Source: Lysobacter sp. M2-1 (GTDB taxonomy: Bacteria; Pseudomonadota; Gammaproteobacteria; Xanthomonadales; Xanthomonadaceae). Taken from it: a DNA stretch of 64,000 nucleotides. The translations under genes were made by a program, and so were the position numbers. The notes under the pieces are model-generated. The model was not told where the DNA came from. It searched no databases and saw only the letters and a program-made list of their open reading frames with translations. Positions 1 to 7,723 of this stretch are shown piece after piece. Within the stretch, counting starts at the first letter, position 1. Each line of letters begins with the position of its first letter. The stretch covers positions 1,302,001-1,366,000 of the forward strand of contig NZ_JAKPBU010000001.1 of NCBI RefSeq assembly GCF_022662495.1, in the 5' to 3' direction.

Positions 1-1
1 C

Positions 2-82
2 GGCGTGGACATCAGCCCAGAGCAGAAGTACGGCCACGGCACCGCGATCTACGTGCCGAACCCGCCGCCGCCCCAGCCCTGA
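2..82 (+). CDS. C-terminal end of an unidentified protein (partial)
   Basis: An open frame enters from the left edge and stops at TGA 80-82, giving 26 residues that end in a proline-rich tail (PNPPPPQP) after the segment YGHGTAIYVP. No start is visible and no family can be named from so short a piece. It is on the same strand as the small exported protein that follows 163 bases later, so the two could be neighbours in a transcription unit, but nothing proves it. Confidence 0.45.
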   Translation, partial: GVDISPEQKYGHGTAIYVPNPPPPQP

Positions 83-245
83 TCCGGCCGCTCGCCGGCG
101 GTCACACGCCCCACGTCCGGGCGCGGTCCCGCGCGCCGCGCGGCGGCGTGAACTTCCGCGCGTTGCGCACGGACCGGTAACATGCGTGCCGGCAGCCGGG
201 ACGGGGAAAGGATTCCCGGCGCCTTCCATCGACACAGGGGACAAC

Positions 246-836
246 ATGATCAAAGTCATCAGCAGCGCGTTGCTGGCGTTCTGCCTTGCCGGCGTGGCAC
301 GGGCACAGGAGGCAACGCCGCCCGCCGAAGGCGCCATGAATGCGCCGGCGGCCGTTGCGCTCAATTCGTTCCAGCGTTTCGAAATGGCGCCGGTCGCCAT
401 GGGCGCTCCGTTTGCCGGCCAGAAGGGCAATGAAGCGGCGAAGACCATGCTGCAGGCCAACCTCGACGAGCGCGTCGGCACGGTGCTGGCGGAATGGAAC
501 GCGAAGGCAGGCGCAGGCGGCAGGACCCTGCGGATCCAGCCCGAGATCCGCTACGTGCGCTTCATCACCGGCGGCAAGCGGTTCTTCGCCGGCGGCCTGG
601 CCGGCGGTTCCTCGGTCATGGTCAAGGTCAGGCTGACGGATGCGGACACCGGCCAGCTGGTCGGCGAACCCGATTTCTACCAGCACGCCAATGCCATTGG
701 AGCCGCGTGGAGCTTCGGCGCGACCGACAAGACCATGCTGATCCGCATCGCCAGCATGCTGCGCGGCTACCTGCAGTCGAACTACGAGGCTCCCACGGCC
801 ATATCGATCAGTCAGGCCCCGGAAGTGCAGGACTGA
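246..836 (+). CDS. Small exported protein, DUF4410-like
   Basis: The 196-residue product begins with a signal peptide (MIKVISSALLAFCLAG, cleavage near ARA|QEA). The ATG at 246 follows a good ribosome site (AGGGGAC), so it is preferred over the longer frame from 186. The mature part has a conserved-looking central block, RFITGGKRFFAGGLAGGSS, followed by VKVRLTDADTGQLVGEP. That order (glycine-rich loop, then 'DADTGQLVGE') resembles DUF4410-type periplasmic proteins, but the assignment is by eye only. It faces convergently towards the pigment-type cluster and is probably not part of it. The function is unknown. Confidence 0.75.
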   Translation: MIKVISSALLAFCLAGVARAQEATPPAEGAMNAPAAVALNSFQRFEMAPVAMGAPFAGQKGNEAAKTMLQANLDERVGTVLAEWNAKAGAGGRTLRIQPEIRYVRFITGGKRFFAGGLAGGSSVMVKVRLTDADTGQLVGEPDFYQHANAIGAAWSFGATDKTMLIRIASMLRGYLQSNYEAPTAISISQAPEVQD

Positions 837-861
837 CGGCGACAGAAGCGAAACACAGGAC

Positions 862-890
862 GCGGCCCCACGCGCAGACACGCGGGCCGC
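862..890. other. GC hairpin between convergent genes
   Basis: A perfect 7-bp stem (GCGGCCC at 862-868 and GGGCCGC at 884-890) lies 26 bases past the stop of the DUF4410-like gene and before the convergent oxidoreductase. It has no T-run, so it is a possible but not a typical intrinsic terminator. Confidence 0.3.
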
Positions 891-982
891 GGCCCTGCAA
901 GCCGGGTGCCCTCAGGTACCGAACCGCCTACGGCGTAATCGTGTGGAGCAAAGCTCCTCGCACTGGTGCGCTGTAACGAGCC

Positions 983-2617
983 TCAGGCCGCCTCGGCGTA
1001 CCACTGCGACGACAGCGAGGGTCGTTGCGTGGCTTCACGAACGAGCAGGGCATCCAGGCCGTGGTCGCCGATCTGCGGGTGCGTGGCGCGCGCACGGGTC
1101 AGGATCTCGTTCGCCAGCCAATCCATGCGCGCCACGTTGTCGGCGATGCGCGCCTCGAAGGCCGCGTCGTCCAGGGTGTCGTTGAGTGCGCGGTTCATCT
1201 CGTGGAACCAGTCGATCCGGTACTGGTCGAGCATGCGCCCGTCGTGCACCGCTGCAGATACCATCCCGGCCGCGCGATTGCGTTCGCCCCATTCCCGCAG
1301 CAGCGGCTGCATCGCCAGGTTCAAGGCGCGCGCGGCATCGAACTTCGGCCGCAGCCGGCCCAGCATGGATACATCGGTGAGCTTTCCGGCGAAGAACAGC
1401 GGCGCCAGCAGCGCCCAGTAGAAGGTGTAGTCCCAGATCACCTTGACCGGCATCACCTGGGTATCGCCGAACAGCGGGTACTGATCCTGGTACAGGGTGA
1501 GCGTGTTCTCGTAGAACGAGAAGTACAGCTGCTGGTAGATCTCCGCATGCGAGCCGAACGGCTTGCCGGCACGCTCGCGCCCGATCAGATCGCAGATGTA
1601 GGTGTTGGCGATCCCGATGAAATCGGTGCCGGGCGAATAGAACGGATCCAGGAACAGACCGGCTTCCCCCGTCAGCGCCCAGCGCCGCGGCGAGAACACC
1701 TGCTTGCAGCCGTAGGAAAAGTGGCGCAGGAACAGGAAATCCTGCAGCGCGTGGCCAGGCCGCTCCAGCGATTCGGCAACCTGCGGCTGGTGCTCGCGCA
1801 GCCAGGACATCGCCTTCTCGTGCGTGTTCATGGTCTCGAGCGGGTGCATCCTTGCATCGCAGACGATGCCCAGCGAATGCGCGCCGGACGCCAGCGGGAT
1901 CAGCCAGAACCAGTAGCCCGGGCCGCACATGTGGTTGGTCGAGCGCCAACGGTCGGGTGGGATGCAGCGCGCCAGCCATTCAGGATCGTGGGACCACGCG
2001 TTGGGATCGACGATGCCGTCCACGCGCCACCACACCGCGTTGACGTCGTGCGCATTGTCCTGCGCCAGATCGAGCTTGCGCTTGAGCAATCCGGCGCGGC
2101 CGGAGGCGTCCACCAGCCAGCGCGACGACAGCTCGGCCTCGCCACCCGCGGACTCGTATCGCACCACGTGATCGCCGTCGTCGTCGGCCAGGGCGATCTC
2201 GCGCACGACCGAGCCGTCGAGGAAGCGCACGCCCAGGGCACGCGCGTGCTCGCCCAGGAAATTCTCGAACCGGCCGCGATCGATCTGCCAAGACGGCGTC
2301 GGCAGCAGTTCGCTCACCCCCAGTTCGGTGCAGCGGTCGATCGCACGGCTGCCTTCGGAGAAGAAGAAGCGGAAGCCGAACTTGCGGATCTGCCCGGTTT
2401 CCAGGTGTTCGCGCAGCCCCAGGACCTCGGCGAGATAATGCGCACCGATCTCGACCGTCGATTCGCCGACCTTGAAGGCCGCCTCGCGCACCGGGTGGCT
2501 GCGGCGCTCCAGGACCGTGATCGCGATCGCCGGCTGCTGTCGGCGCAGCTGGATCGCCAGGGTCAACCCCGCGAGCCCGCCGCCCAGGATCACCACGTCG
2601 CTGCGCGTTGTGTTCAT
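983..2617 (-). CDS. FAD-dependent oxidoreductase of the tryptophan-halogenase family
   Basis: The protein has 544 residues. The N-terminus carries the dinucleotide-binding signature ILGGGLAGLTLA (about residues 10-21). Further in are FKVGEST, corresponding to the lysine-bearing loop of flavin halogenases, and WFWLIP, matching their WxWxIP motif. Enzymes of this type occur in aryl-polyene and xanthomonadin clusters, where a related gene is linked to halogenation or flavin chemistry on the polyene. Whether this one halogenates cannot be told from the sequence. The ATG at 2617 overlaps the stop of the upstream glycosyltransferase (ATGA), so it is translationally coupled as the last gene of a four-gene unit. 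Confidence 0.85.
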   Translation of the reverse strand: MNTTRSDVVILGGGLAGLTLAIQLRRQQPAIAITVLERRSHPVREAAFKVGESTVEIGAHYLAEVLGLREHLETGQIRKFGFRFFFSEGSRAIDRCTELGVSELLPTPSWQIDRGRFENFLGEHARALGVRFLDGSVVREIALADDDGDHVVRYESAGGEAELSSRWLVDASGRAGLLKRKLDLAQDNAHDVNAVWWRVDGIVDPNAWSHDPEWLARCIPPDRWRSTNHMCGPGYWFWLIPLASGAHSLGIVCDARMHPLETMNTHEKAMSWLREHQPQVAESLERPGHALQDFLFLRHFSYGCKQVFSPRRWALTGEAGLFLDPFYSPGTDFIGIANTYICDLIGRERAGKPFGSHAEIYQQLYFSFYENTLTLYQDQYPLFGDTQVMPVKVIWDYTFYWALLAPLFFAGKLTDVSMLGRLRPKFDAARALNLAMQPLLREWGERNRAAGMVSAAVHDGRMLDQYRIDWFHEMNRALNDTLDDAAFEARIADNVARMDWLANEILTRARATHPQIGDHGLDALLVREATQRPSLSSQWYAEAA

Positions 2618-3435
2618 CCCCGCACCTGCGCCGGCGCAAACACGGTACCGAATTCGCCGTTGGCATCGTCGATCACCGGCGGGTGGGCATGCGAGCGCCG
2701 GCAGTAGGCGAGGGTGTTGCCGTAACGCAGGCCCTGCGCGACCACGTGCGAGGTGATCTTGTACAGGTCGCGGAACACGCGGAAATGGCTCTTGCGGAAC
2801 TGGTCGCCCGAATGCACGGTCTTGTATCGCGATTCGATCGGCACCGACACCACCCGCATGCCCAGTTCGCGTGCTGCAGACAGCAGCAGTTGCGCTTCGT
2901 AAACGAAATCCTCGCCCGGGATGTCGCCCAGCGAGCATAGCGCGGCCGGGTACAGACGCTGGCCGCACTGGGTGTCGCGGATCTGGAAGCCGCACACCAG
3001 GCTGATGCCCCAGTCGCCGAAATCGTTGCCGATCCGCCGGTACAACGGCTGCTGCGAGCGCTTGCGCAGGCGCGCGCCGTTGATCAGGCAGTGCGGGTGG
3101 CGGTTGGCCGCTGCGATCAGGCGCGGCACGTCCGCGCCCAGGTGCTGACCGTCGCCGTCCATGGTCACCACTGCGCGCATGCCGCGGCGCATCGCTTCGG
3201 CGAATCCGTCGCGCAGGCTCGCGCCCTTGCCCATGCGGTGCGGATGGCGCAGCAGCACGATCGGCAGGTCGGCGATCGCCTCGGATGTGCCGTCATCGGA
3301 ACCGTCGTCCACCACGATCACATGCGGACAGTACGCCAGCGCGTCCTGGACCACCTCGCGGATCCGCAGGACTTCATTGAGCGCCGGAATCAGCACCGCG
3401 ACGTTGTCGCGATGCAAGCCGTTGGGTTCAGTCAT
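2614..3435 (-). CDS. Family 2 glycosyltransferase
   Basis: The product has 273 residues with a GT-A fold: a start strand AVLIPALNE, the nucleotide-binding segment VIVVDDGSDDG (about residues 39-49) and the metal-binding DGDGQH. It resembles the dolichyl-phosphate-mannose-synthase-like GT2 proteins found in aryl-polyene clusters, where they may modify the polyene head group or attach it to a carrier; that role is inferred from the neighbours. No membrane segments are seen. The start overlaps the preceding chain-length factor by 8 bases, and the stop overlaps the oxidoreductase start, so the three genes are probably cotranslated. Confidence 0.88.
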   Translation of the reverse strand: MTEPNGLHRDNVAVLIPALNEVLRIREVVQDALAYCPHVIVVDDGSDDGTSEAIADLPIVLLRHPHRMGKGASLRDGFAEAMRRGMRAVVTMDGDGQHLGADVPRLIAAANRHPHCLINGARLRKRSQQPLYRRIGNDFGDWGISLVCGFQIRDTQCGQRLYPAALCSLGDIPGEDFVYEAQLLLSAARELGMRVVSVPIESRYKTVHSGDQFRKSHFRVFRDLYKITSHVVAQGLRYGNTLAYCRRSHAHPPVIDDANGEFGTVFAPAQVRG

Positions 3436-4207
3436 GCTGCAACTCTACCCGCAACACGCGGCCAGGCCCTGCATGCAGTATCGCGCCCGGGGCGTAAGCG
3501 GCCAGTGCATCGAACAGCGGCAGCATCGGCGCCATGGCATTGCCAGCGCCATGCGCGGCGAGCGGACCGGTAGCGGTGGACACCCTGCCTTCGCCCAGGG
3601 TCGCGGTCAGGCGCGGGCCGGCGCCGGTGCGAGCCAGGACCAGCGCTCCGCCGAGCAGCCCGGTGCTGGCCCAGAGCGTGGCCGCCGGGCCGACCGCGGT
3701 GGTGTCGTAGGCGGCCAGCAGCACCGCCTCCTCACCCGCGGCCAGCTGCGAGAGCGCCTCGAGCAGGCCCTGGGCGAAGCTGGCATCGAACGCGCTGATC
3801 GCGGTGGTGGCCGCGGTGCAGCCGTTGCCGATCGTCCAGTAGCCGGCGGCGGCGTTGTGCACGGAGTTGTGGAAGCGGGTGGGCGAGAGCGCCGCTGGAT
3901 CGGTAGCCAGCGTGGCGCACATGTAATCGGTGATCGCCAGGTCGCCATGGGTGGACGCGAATACGCTGGGCAGCGTCGCCGGATCCAGTTCTGCGTCCGT
4001 GCAGGCAGCCAGCGCGACCTCCAGCGCGACGGCCACCGATTCGGGCGCGCGACGGCGTTCGTTGGGCGCGAGCAGCTGCGGCTGGGGTTTCGCCGGCGGC
4101 TCGGAAGGCAGCGCTCGGTTGGCGACGAAGTCGCGCGCGGCCTGCCAGGACGGCAGCCCGTTGCACCAGAAGCCGATGCCGGCGATGCGGGCGTTGAGTG
4201 CGGTCAT
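3428..4207 (-). CDS. Beta-ketoacyl synthase chain-length factor
   Basis: The 259-residue protein is a short thiolase-fold protein of the kind paired with aryl-polyene ketosynthases (beta-ketoacyl-synthase-like N domain family). It begins ARIAGIGFWCNGLPSW, contains STHGDLAITDYMC and HNSVHNAAAGYWTIG, and lacks the cysteine-containing TACSSS active site of a true ketosynthase. In known aryl-polyene pathways such subunits form a heterodimer with the active enzyme and set polyene length. The ATG at 4207 is chosen because the reading then starts at the conserved ALNARIAGIGFW. A REP hairpin separates it from the ketosynthase upstream. Confidence 0.88.
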   Translation of the reverse strand: MTALNARIAGIGFWCNGLPSWQAARDFVANRALPSEPPAKPQPQLLAPNERRRAPESVAVALEVALAACTDAELDPATLPSVFASTHGDLAITDYMCATLATDPAALSPTRFHNSVHNAAAGYWTIGNGCTAATTAISAFDASFAQGLLEALSQLAAGEEAVLLAAYDTTAVGPAATLWASTGLLGGALVLARTGAGPRLTATLGEGRVSTATGPLAAHGAGNAMAPMLPLFDALAAYAPGAILHAGPGRVLRVELQHD

Positions 4208-4232
4208 GAGCGGCCTGCCCATGATCCCGTAT

Positions 4233-4310
4233 GTAGGAGCGGCGTAAGCCGCGCGCCTTTCGCCGAGCCTGCGTGGAAGATCAAGAGCTCGCGGCTTACG
4301 CCGCTCCTAC
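4233..4310. repeat. GTAG-type REP/SMAG-like inverted repeat
   Basis: Two perfect 21-base arms (4233-4253 and 4290-4310), each beginning GTAGGAGCGGCG when read inward, enclose 36 bases. The terminal GTAG and stem-loop layout match SMAG elements described in Stenotrophomonas. The element sits inside the pigment-type gene run, between the ketosynthase and the chain-length factor, where it could attenuate or stabilise the transcript. Related pairs occur at 10059 and 51051. Confidence 0.85.
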
Positions 4311-4331
4311 GGGGCGATGGTCTCGGCATCG

Positions 4332-5552
4332 TCATGCCCGTCCGAATACCAGCGAGCAGTTGTTGCCGCCGAAGCCGAACGAATTGTTCATGGCGTAGCG
4401 GATTTCGGCATGCGCATTGTCGAAGCGGATCTGCGGACCGTTGCCGGGGTCGGGAGCATCACCGCCGAGGATGCCGGGCAGCAGTCCGTGTTCCAGCGCC
4501 AGCAGGCTGAAGACCGATTCGACGATCCCGGCCGCACCGAGCGTGTGCCCGGTCCAGCCCTTGGTCGAACTCGCATGTAGCGTGTCCGGGAACAACGCCG
4601 CCACCGCGCGCGCCTCCACCGCATCGTTCGCCGGCGTGGCGGTGCCGTGCAGATTCAGGTAACCGACATCGCCGGCGTCGATGCCGGCACGCGCCAGCGC
4701 ATCGCGCATCGAGATGCGCGCGCCCAGGCCTTCGGGATGCGGTGCCGACATGTGGTGCGCATCGCTGGACTCGCCGTAGCCGCGCAGCTGCAGTCCGCCT
4801 TCGGCGTCCGCCTTCTCCAGGATCGCGAAGCCGCCGGCTTCGCCCAGGGACAGGCCGTCGCGGTGCGCGTCGAACGGGCGGCAGGGCGCTTCCGACACCA
4901 GTCCGAGCGAATTGAACCCGTACAGCACGCTGCCGCACAGGGTGTCCACGCCGCCGACCAGGGCGGCGTCGGCCTGGCCCGCCGCGATCAGGCGTGCTGC
5001 CTGGGCGAAGACCTTGGCGCTGGAGGAGCAGGCCGTGGCCACGGTCACGCACGGCCCACGCAGGCCGGTTGCGGCCTGCACGAAGCGGCCAGGCGAATGC
5101 GGGGTGTGCACGATCGGCCGCAACAGGTCCGCGGGAAGACAGGGATTGCCCTGTTCGTCGCGTTCGAGCCGGGCATAGCCTTCCTCGGTGGCGCCGATGC
5201 TCGAGGTCGAGGTGCCGATCACCACCGCCACCCGCTCCGCGCCGTAGCGTTCGCCCAGGGCGATCGCGTCGGCGAGCATCGCGTCCTGCTGCAGGGCAAG
5301 CCAGGCGAGGCGGTTGTTGCGGCACTCCCATGCGGCCAGGTCGTCGGGTAGCGCTGCCAGCTCCAGTCCATTCACGCGCCCGATCCACGTCGGCAGCAGG
5401 CTGCCATCGCTGCGCGCGGGGCCGAAGTCGTTGCGGCGCAGCCCGCTGCGCCGTTCGCGCAGCCCCGCCAGCTGGGCGGCGCGGCCGGGGCCGAGCGCGG
5501 TGGTGGCGGTGAAGTTCCTGATCCGGAGTGGGCGGATCGCCAGCGGCGGCAT
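4332..5552 (-). CDS. Beta-ketoacyl-ACP synthase (aryl-polyene/FabF type)
   Basis: A 406-residue condensing enzyme with the full Cys-His-His set: Cys175 in TACSSS, His302 in NLHGTATPAND and His336 in KGWTGHTLGAAG. These residues perform decarboxylative condensation of malonyl-ACP. The length is normal for FabF-type enzymes. The start at 5552 gives the opening MPPLAIRPLRIRNFTATTALG; an upstream extension lacks conserved sequence. It is the first gene of the minus-strand unit with chain-length factor, GT2 and flavin oxidoreductase, which points to the aryl-polyene/xanthomonadin pathway rather than to housekeeping fatty-acid synthesis. No ACP, reductase or dehydratase partners are in the window. 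Confidence 0.92.
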   Translation of the reverse strand: MPPLAIRPLRIRNFTATTALGPGRAAQLAGLRERRSGLRRNDFGPARSDGSLLPTWIGRVNGLELAALPDDLAAWECRNNRLAWLALQQDAMLADAIALGERYGAERVAVVIGTSTSSIGATEEGYARLERDEQGNPCLPADLLRPIVHTPHSPGRFVQAATGLRGPCVTVATACSSSAKVFAQAARLIAAGQADAALVGGVDTLCGSVLYGFNSLGLVSEAPCRPFDAHRDGLSLGEAGGFAILEKADAEGGLQLRGYGESSDAHHMSAPHPEGLGARISMRDALARAGIDAGDVGYLNLHGTATPANDAVEARAVAALFPDTLHASSTKGWTGHTLGAAGIVESVFSLLALEHGLLPGILGGDAPDPGNGPQIRFDNAHAEIRYAMNNSFGFGGNNCSLVFGRA

Positions 5553-5743
5553 TGCAGTTGGCGGGGACAACGGACGCTCTCTCGCGAAAGGGCGGCGAGT
5601 ATACCCAGCGCCCTGGGAGCGCCCGCTGACCGGACTGGCTTGCGGCCGGTCGGCGCAGTTCGGTCCACGCCGCAGGCTGAACAGGTTCACAGACGAGCTC
5701 GGATTCCTGCGCGCGCGTGCTCAGCGCGCGCCTTGGGCCAGTC

Positions 5744-7531
5744 TCAGCGCGCGCCTGCCTTGTGCGCTGGAATGAACTGCGTGCGTACCGCCTCGGCGAG
5801 CAGCTTCGGCGGCAGCCGGCCCTGGTCGAGCAGGAAATTGTTGAAGGCGAGCCGGTCGAAGCGCTCGCCAAGGGCGAGTTCGGTTTCCATACGCAGTTCC
5901 ATGATCCGGCTGTAGCCATAGAAATAGCTGCCGGCCTGGCCGGGGGAGCGGAACTGATAGCGGTCCAGTTCCTGGGTGGCCATGCCCTTGGACAGCACCA
6001 CGTCCTCCATCAGTACCTTCTCCGCGCGCGGGCGGTCGATCAGGCCCAGGTTGAGCATCGGGTCGAGCATCGCCCGCGCGGCGCGCATCAGGCGGAACTG
6101 CAGCGCGATCAGCTGTCCGTCGAGCGGCTCGTACGGCACCATCTCGGCCTCGGCATACAGCGCCCAGCCTTCGGAATTGACCGAGTTCCCGGCGAACAGC
6201 GCGCGCGCCAGCGACACGCCGCGCTCGATCATGCTGGCCGACTGCAGCTCGTGGCCCGGGCGGCCCTCGTGTGCGCTCAGGGTCCACGCCGCGGAGGGAT
6301 AGTTGAAGTCGTCGTACATCGCCTCCTTGCCCGCGGCCGGGTTGCCCAGCGGCAGCACGAACTGGCCCTGCTCGCCGGTGTTGCCGATCAGCTGCGCGCC
6401 GCGGAAATGCGGCGCCGGCTGGGCCGCGCTTTCGGCCGGCGTGCCCAGGCGCATGATCATCGGCCGCGTCGGCACGTCGACGATCTTCTCGCGGCGGATG
6501 ATCGGATCGATGGCATCGATCACCTTGCGGTATTCGGTTTCGAGCTGGTCATTGGGAATGGTGTCGCGCTTCAGCGCGCGGATCACCTCGCGGTAATCGC
6601 GGGCGTCAAGGTTCTTCTCCTTCGCCACCAACGGCGCCAGTTGCTGCATCGCCGCGCGCGTTTCCATGAAGGCGGCCTGCGCGCGCTGGATCAGCAGCTC
6701 CGGCGCGATGTCGATGCCCACCTGGCGCAGGTTGTAGGCATACAGCTCCGGCGGCAGCTTCGGATCGGTGCGCGAGACCGGCAGCACCTGCGCGCGCAGC
6801 CATTCGGCATAGGCCGTGGCCTGCTGTTCGAATGCGGCGAGCGCGGCATCCGAATCCGGCTGCGGATATTTCTGGTACAGCTTGCGCACGCCGTCGACAT
6901 AAGTCGCAGCATTGGCGATGGCTTGCTCCACTTCCAGCCGCGTGGGTTCGAGCTTGCCGGCACCCTTGCTGTCCTCATAGCGGGCGCGGGCCTGGTCGAA
7001 GATCGATGTGCTCTGCGGCCACAGACCGACGTAGCGCTGCAGCCGTTCGAGCGCCTTGGGCCGGCGCGCGGCCGCGATCTGTTCCTGCAGCAGCGCCTGC
7101 TCGCCGTCGAACACGCGCAGCGCGGCGTCGGTCCAGTTGCGCTCGTATTTCTGCGACAGGTCGATGCCTTCGATCCGGCGGTCCACCGCCTCGATCATGA
7201 TCTGCAGGTCCTGGCGCACGTTGGGATCGCGTTCGCGCGCAAGCCCGGCCTGCAGGTCCGCCTTGGCCTTGACCAGCGCCGCGCGCCGGCGCTGGTCGAC
7301 GTCTGGCCCGAGGTCCGCGGCCAGTCTGTCGAACTGCGTTAGCCCCCTTTCCGATACGCTTTCTGGATTGAACTGCGCTTCGGTTTCCAGCAGCGCGTTG
7401 GCGTAGCCATTGCTCGTGGCGACCCAGGCGGGGGTAGCGCGTTCGACGGTGGCGGTCGGCGCCGCCTCCTGCGCCCACAGCGGAGCGGGCAGCGCGAGCG
7501 CCAGGGCGATGGCGAGGGACAGGATTTTCAT
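5744..7531 (-). CDS. DUF885 family exported metallopeptidase-like protein
   Basis: The 595-residue protein starts with a signal peptide (MKILSLAIALALALPAPLWAQ). The body matches DUF885 proteins, largely helical M32/M2-like peptidases; the motif HEGRPGHELQ corresponds to their HExxxGH zinc-binding element, and a downstream NSEGWALYAE supplies the conserved glutamate. Length is usual for the family. It is probably periplasmic and may cleave small peptides, although substrates are not known. It is divergent from the S9 peptidase gene, sharing the 192-base intergenic region. Thirteen bases (TCAGCGCGCGCCT) are repeated at 5721 and 5744 around its stop codon. Confidence 0.88.
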   Translation of the reverse strand: MKILSLAIALALALPAPLWAQEAAPTATVERATPAWVATSNGYANALLETEAQFNPESVSERGLTQFDRLAADLGPDVDQRRRAALVKAKADLQAGLARERDPNVRQDLQIMIEAVDRRIEGIDLSQKYERNWTDAALRVFDGEQALLQEQIAAARRPKALERLQRYVGLWPQSTSIFDQARARYEDSKGAGKLEPTRLEVEQAIANAATYVDGVRKLYQKYPQPDSDAALAAFEQQATAYAEWLRAQVLPVSRTDPKLPPELYAYNLRQVGIDIAPELLIQRAQAAFMETRAAMQQLAPLVAKEKNLDARDYREVIRALKRDTIPNDQLETEYRKVIDAIDPIIRREKIVDVPTRPMIMRLGTPAESAAQPAPHFRGAQLIGNTGEQGQFVLPLGNPAAGKEAMYDDFNYPSAAWTLSAHEGRPGHELQSASMIERGVSLARALFAGNSVNSEGWALYAEAEMVPYEPLDGQLIALQFRLMRAARAMLDPMLNLGLIDRPRAEKVLMEDVVLSKGMATQELDRYQFRSPGQAGSYFYGYSRIMELRMETELALGERFDRLAFNNFLLDQGRLPPKLLAEAVRTQFIPAHKAGAR

Positions 7532-7723
7532 GGCGGGCTCGGGGTCGGGAAGCTGCCGACCCTAATCCGGGTGGCGGAGCGGCGCAATCTGCAACGCGCC
7601 ACCCATGCGCGCGGAGCCCGGGACCACTATCGCCTTATCGCGACGCGCCCCTGACCAAGGTCATGCGCCCCGAGCAGGGGCCGCACCTACAATGCCGCGG
7701 CAAACAACGATCGGGGAGTCCGG

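Noticed and set aside
1025-2707. A 560-codon open frame on the plus strand opposite the flavin oxidoreductase
   Set aside because: It is antisense to a well-conserved protein, has no recognisable domain, and reflects the lack of stops in GC-rich DNA.
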